NCBI GenBank assembly: GCA_029979005.1
Contig: JAPOIJ010000014.1
Span: 1-50,542, forward strand
Source: Planctomycetota bacterium
GTDB lineage: Bacteria; Planctomycetota; Planctomycetia; Pirellulales; Pirellulaceae
DNA: 50,542 bases
Direction: 5' to 3'
Every line of letters begins with the position of its first letter. Position 1 is the stretch's first letter. A program made the translations under genes and the position numbers. Of this stretch, positions 47,872 to 50,542 are shown piece after piece. A model generated the notes under the pieces. The model made no database searches. It was not told the origin of the DNA and worked only from the letters and a program-made list of their open reading frames with translations.

Positions 47872-48900
47872 TTAAATTTTTACGCGGCCCTTGGTTACCA
47901 TCACACGGAATCTCTCAATTGTCTTCCTAATCCCGGCGTCGATTGGCGTGCGAGGCAAGCCTGGAAACTGCTTCTCGACGGCGGAATCGTCAAGATCACA
48001 AATAAACAGGTTGGGAGTCGCATTCTCGGCAATGCCGGTTTCAAGAAATTGGGCGATCCCCAATTCATCGGCGATCTCTTTTACCATCTCAAGAAACTGA
48101 GAAACCTCAATGGTCTTGCCTTTGATGTTAAAAGCCTGACATCCATCAAACGGCAACATACAAACCCCTGCAAAATGAGCTCCAACATCCTCAACGTAGT
48201 GGTAATTTTCACGTCCTCGATAGGGCATCTCGAATGGAACAGTCTTACCTTCGTTTGCACCGAGCACCAGTGACTTCATCACCTTTGTTGGAGCCGATGT
48301 CGTTCCCTGGTCTCTTCCCGGACCGAAGGTTGTATTAAGACGAAGGGAAACCGTCGGAATCCCGGTCTTCTCATGAAATAAATTTGCTAAATGTTCACCG
48401 GCAACTTTCCAAACTCCATATAAATTGGGCGGCGAAAGCTGAGCATTTTCGGAAACGGTTGCTTCTGGATACATTGCGCGCTTGCCATACACGGCCCCCG
48501 AGCTGGCGAACACGAAACGCTTCAAAGGTGGATCCAGAGCCTCAATCATATTAAACAGACTCATCGTCCCCGCTAAATTAACTGCCAACCCCTTCTCGGG
48601 ATTCGAAGCACAATCAGGGCTTTGCAAGGCTCCCAAATGTATCACATGGGTCGGCCTAAACGTCTCCAATGTATCCTGCAGTGATTGATGGTCACCAAGA
48701 TCTACTTGAGCGAATGCGATCTTTCCTTCGTCGACGTACCGTGTAAGACTCTCGCCAAACCAAATTTCGAGCTGTTCAACACTGGACGACCGGCTAGCAA
48801 TCAAAACCTGTTCAATCTCATCGCCATAGTGAGTAATTAACTGATAAACCGTGACTGCACCGATGCAACCGGTTCCCCCGGTAATAAAAACCTTAGCCAC
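47872..48900 (-). CDS. NAD-dependent epimerase/dehydratase family protein (extended SDR)
   Basis: A 342-residue extended short-chain dehydrogenase. The nucleotide motif is TGGTGCIGAV at the N-terminus; HLGALQSPDC and the catalytic YGVWK (Tyr, Lys) with an upstream SSGAVYG serine complete the active site. The C-terminal substrate domain is present (RLNTTFGPGRDQGT, ENYHYVEDVGAHFAG). It could be a sugar epimerase or a uronate/aldose dehydrogenase; the neighbours favour sugar-acid metabolism. GTG start at 48900 with AGGAA about 12 bases upstream. It lies 103 bases before the LgoD-like gene in the same direction. Confidence 0.82.
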   Translation of the reverse strand: MAKVFITGGTGCIGAVTVYQLITHYGDEIEQVLIASRSSSVEQLEIWFGESLTRYVDEGKIAFAQVDLGDHQSLQDTLETFRPTHVIHLGALQSPDCASNPEKGLAVNLAGTMSLFNMIEALDPPLKRFVFASSGAVYGKRAMYPEATVSENAQLSPPNLYGVWKVAGEHLANLFHEKTGIPTVSLRLNTTFGPGRDQGTTSAPTKVMKSLVLGANEGKTVPFEMPYRGRENYHYVEDVGAHFAGVCMLPFDGCQAFNIKGKTIEVSQFLEMVKEIADELGIAQFLETGIAENATPNLFICDLDDSAVEKQFPGLPRTPIDAGIRKTIERFRVMVTKGRVKI

Positions 48901-49032
48901 TGCTGGTCATTCCTATTCTGAATTTAAGTCTAATCGATGGATCATTTAGCCTGAGATTCTGTGTTTTAGTGAATCACCAAGCCAGCAACCTACGGCAACT
49001 TCCATTACCGACGTTCCCAATCAAGATCTTGG

Positions 49033-50166
49033 TCAAGCGTTAATCGCAAGAATTGCCTTTGGAGTTTTTGCCATAATCGATTCCTCCATCGCCTCGACAA
49101 CATGGTCGAACGAATATTGTTGGGAATAGACATCAACCGGAAAAACGCCTCGCTGCAACAAAGCCTGAGCCGTCTCAAAGTCTTCACGATTGGACCCCAT
49201 GACTCCCTGCATAGACTGCCCGGACCGTGTAAACGCGGTAGCGCCGAACGTAACGTCAGCTCCAAAAGTAGCAATCACGCAAATATGCCCCTCCAATTGC
49301 ACTGACAGACCTGCCGTACCGAGAGCGGGAGGAAAACCGGAACACTCAATCAAACAGTCTACGGTACCCTGCTCATAAGCATCACCAAAGCGTTGTCCCT
49401 CTAGGTCTTCTATACCAGCGGCGAGTTGCTCATGCAGGGGCTTCTCTTCAGAGACTACAATCGGAATAAATCCCTGTTCATGAGCAAGTTTTAAACGAAC
49501 ATTTCGATCTCGTTCCACTCCGGTGACCGCGACTCTCGCACCGGCTGCTCTAGCCAGCTCAGCCGCCATCAACCCGATGATACCGCACCCCGACACAACA
49601 ACATCCATGCCTGGCTGAATATTTGCTTTCCGATGTATGCCTTGGGCAACCACCGAGAGCGGTTCAACGACCGCCCCCTGCAATGGCGACAAGCCCTCTG
49701 CCAGAGGCATACATCGACCAACATTTACCACCATCCTCTGGGCCATGGCTCCGTCGCGATGAAAACCAAATATTTTTTTCTTACGGCAATAATTTGGACG
49801 GCCACGTCCACATCCCCGACAACGCAGATCACCGCAGCCCCGCATTGGGATGATACAAACCACATCGCCCAACTGGAGTCCATTCAATCCTTCGGTATCA
49901 GGACCAAAACCGACGATCCGACCGCTTGCCTCATGACCAATCGTTCTTGGACGCTCTACCCAGGTAAAGTTTGGTTTTCCAGTACTGGCACTATTATCCG
50001 AACCGCAGACACCGACGAACATCGGCTCTACGATGACTTCGCCCTGCTTTGGCTCTTCCAAGGTGACCGATTCGACGGCAAGATTCCGCGTAACCAATCC
50101 ATCGGGAGAACCGGGGTTAATATATTCCGTTCCATTCAATCTAAGCGCTTTGATAATTTCAGACAC
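49033..50166 (-). CDS. Zinc-dependent medium-chain alcohol dehydrogenase
   Basis: A 377-residue MDR-family oxidoreductase and first gene of the minus-strand run. Catalytic zinc ligands are in GVCGSD and IGHEASG; a Cys-rich loop (GCGDLRCRGCGRGRPNYC) forms the structural zinc site; the Rossmann motif is GCGIIGLMAAE. Substrate unknown; a polyol, aldose or aldonate is likely from the family and the neighbours. It is clearly diverged from the second dehydrogenase of the cluster, so the two probably act on different substrates. GTG start at 50166 with only a weak GCGAG upstream. The gap to the SDR gene is 132 bases. Confidence 0.83.
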   Translation of the reverse strand: MSEIIKALRLNGTEYINPGSPDGLVTRNLAVESVTLEEPKQGEVIVEPMFVGVCGSDNSASTGKPNFTWVERPRTIGHEASGRIVGFGPDTEGLNGLQLGDVVCIIPMRGCGDLRCRGCGRGRPNYCRKKKIFGFHRDGAMAQRMVVNVGRCMPLAEGLSPLQGAVVEPLSVVAQGIHRKANIQPGMDVVVSGCGIIGLMAAELARAAGARVAVTGVERDRNVRLKLAHEQGFIPIVVSEEKPLHEQLAAGIEDLEGQRFGDAYEQGTVDCLIECSGFPPALGTAGLSVQLEGHICVIATFGADVTFGATAFTRSGQSMQGVMGSNREDFETAQALLQRGVFPVDVYSQQYSFDHVVEAMEESIMAKTPKAILAINA

Positions 50167-50500
50167 AGTGACCGACTCGCTTCGGTAAAAAGAAATTTTG
50201 GTGTTTGCTATCGCCCAATTCTAGCCCGATTCGTTCAGTTCCGCGAGGCACCATGCCTAATGATTGAAAATATCTAATGTCTGATTTCGCATAGAAGCAA
50301 ACGCGTCTTAAACAAAATCAGCAAACTCCCTCCATCGCTGAGGCGGTTAATTTAATCGTGATTAAAAACGGATTCTTTGAGCACTCATTTGTCCCCCTGA
50401 ATGGCTCCGTTCAATTTCTATTGCCATGCCGACTTTCGCGGCAGCGCAAATGGCCTAAAATAAAAGCTGACTGCACCTAACCTTTTAAAAACAAAGCGAC
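50167..50500. other. Divergent regulatory region of the sugar-acid cluster
   Basis: 334 bases between the first minus-strand dehydrogenase gene and the plus-strand aldo/keto reductase. No gene is supported. It holds the operator-like palindrome listed separately at 50351-50366. Confidence 0.45.
50351..50366. promoter_or_regulatory. Operator-like palindrome
   Basis: Perfect inverted repeat TTTAATC-GT-GATTAAA, 7-bp arms with a 2-base centre. It lies 135 bases upstream of the aldo/keto reductase start and 185 bases from the start of the divergent dehydrogenase gene. The size and symmetry fit a dimeric repressor of sugar catabolism; no regulator gene is in the window. Confidence 0.45.
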
Positions 50501-50542
50501 ATGGAAAAAAGACGACTAGGCAAGACAGACATGGATATTTCC
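50501..50542 (+). CDS. Aldo/keto reductase, N-terminal fragment (cut by window end)
   Basis: Only 14 codons are visible: MEKRRLGKTDMDIS. This is the typical beginning of aldo/keto reductases (R-x-L-G-x-T/S-x-x-x-V/I-S). The ATG at 50501 follows a short spacer with no strong Shine-Dalgarno site. Being divergent from the sugar-acid run, it may take part in the same pathway, for example oxidising an L-sugar to a lactone, but the fragment cannot show this. Confidence 0.7.
   Translation, partial: MEKRRLGKTDMDIS

Overview
The window looks like chromosomal DNA of a planctomycete, most likely a marine member of the Pirellulales. This is judged from gene content, not from a search. The signs are a cysteine-rich secreted protein with repeated Y-T/P-V type motifs, large secreted beta-helix and beta-barrel proteins, a formylmethanofuran dehydrogenase subunit B-like C1 gene in a bacterium, a tagaturonate epimerase (UxaE), short operons, and many genes without a clear Shine-Dalgarno site. 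I see no rRNA, tRNA, CRISPR array, insertion sequence or prophage.

Layout. 1-3.4 kb: a 1067-residue secreted beta-helix protein with an N-terminal beta-barrel. 3.7-7.2 kb: tyrS, divergent from an aspartate kinase with four ACT domains. 7.2-9.7 kb: a secreted leishmanolysin-like metalloprotease and an outer-membrane barrel protein. 9.8-13.9 kb: pyruvate dehydrogenase E2 (aceF) and E1 (aceE); aceE carries an in-frame TGA. 14.7-17.3 kb: a sugar/H+ symporter and a YTV-type surface protein. 18.1-19.8 kb: tmk-holB. 19.9-22.9 kb: two secreted planctomycete proteins. 23.2-31.7 kb: map, leuS, mutY, a coiled-coil membrane protein, trpC, an XTP pyrophosphatase gene and a small TPR protein. 31.9-34.7 kb: ppdK. 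35.3-37.5 kb: a membrane-anchored methyltransferase and a glycerate 2-kinase whose 3' ends overlap. 37.6-39.8 kb: a secreted propeller-like protein translationally coupled to an M20 peptidase. 40.1-45.4 kb: a co-directional run of class-III aminotransferase, astA, astD and a frameshifted fhcB-like gene. 45.4-50.5 kb: a sugar-acid cluster (uxaE, two zinc dehydrogenases, an SDR) facing the start of an aldo/keto reductase.

Two regions deserve most attention. The aminotransferase-astA-astD run resembles the arginine succinyltransferase pathway, but astB and astE are not in the window and an fhcB-like C1 gene closes the run. In the sugar-acid cluster, a dehydrogenase that resembles L-galactonate 5-dehydrogenase sits directly before uxaE. 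This suggests oxidation of an L-aldonate to tagaturonate followed by epimerisation, with an operator-like palindrome between the divergent arms.

Two conserved genes are each broken by a single-base lesion while the rest stays intact: aceE by a TGA at a normally glycine codon, and the fhcB-like gene by a one-base deletion. Sequencing or assembly error, strain-level mutation and programmed recoding cannot be told apart from the sequence alone. Four strong and one weak intrinsic-terminator hairpins were found.
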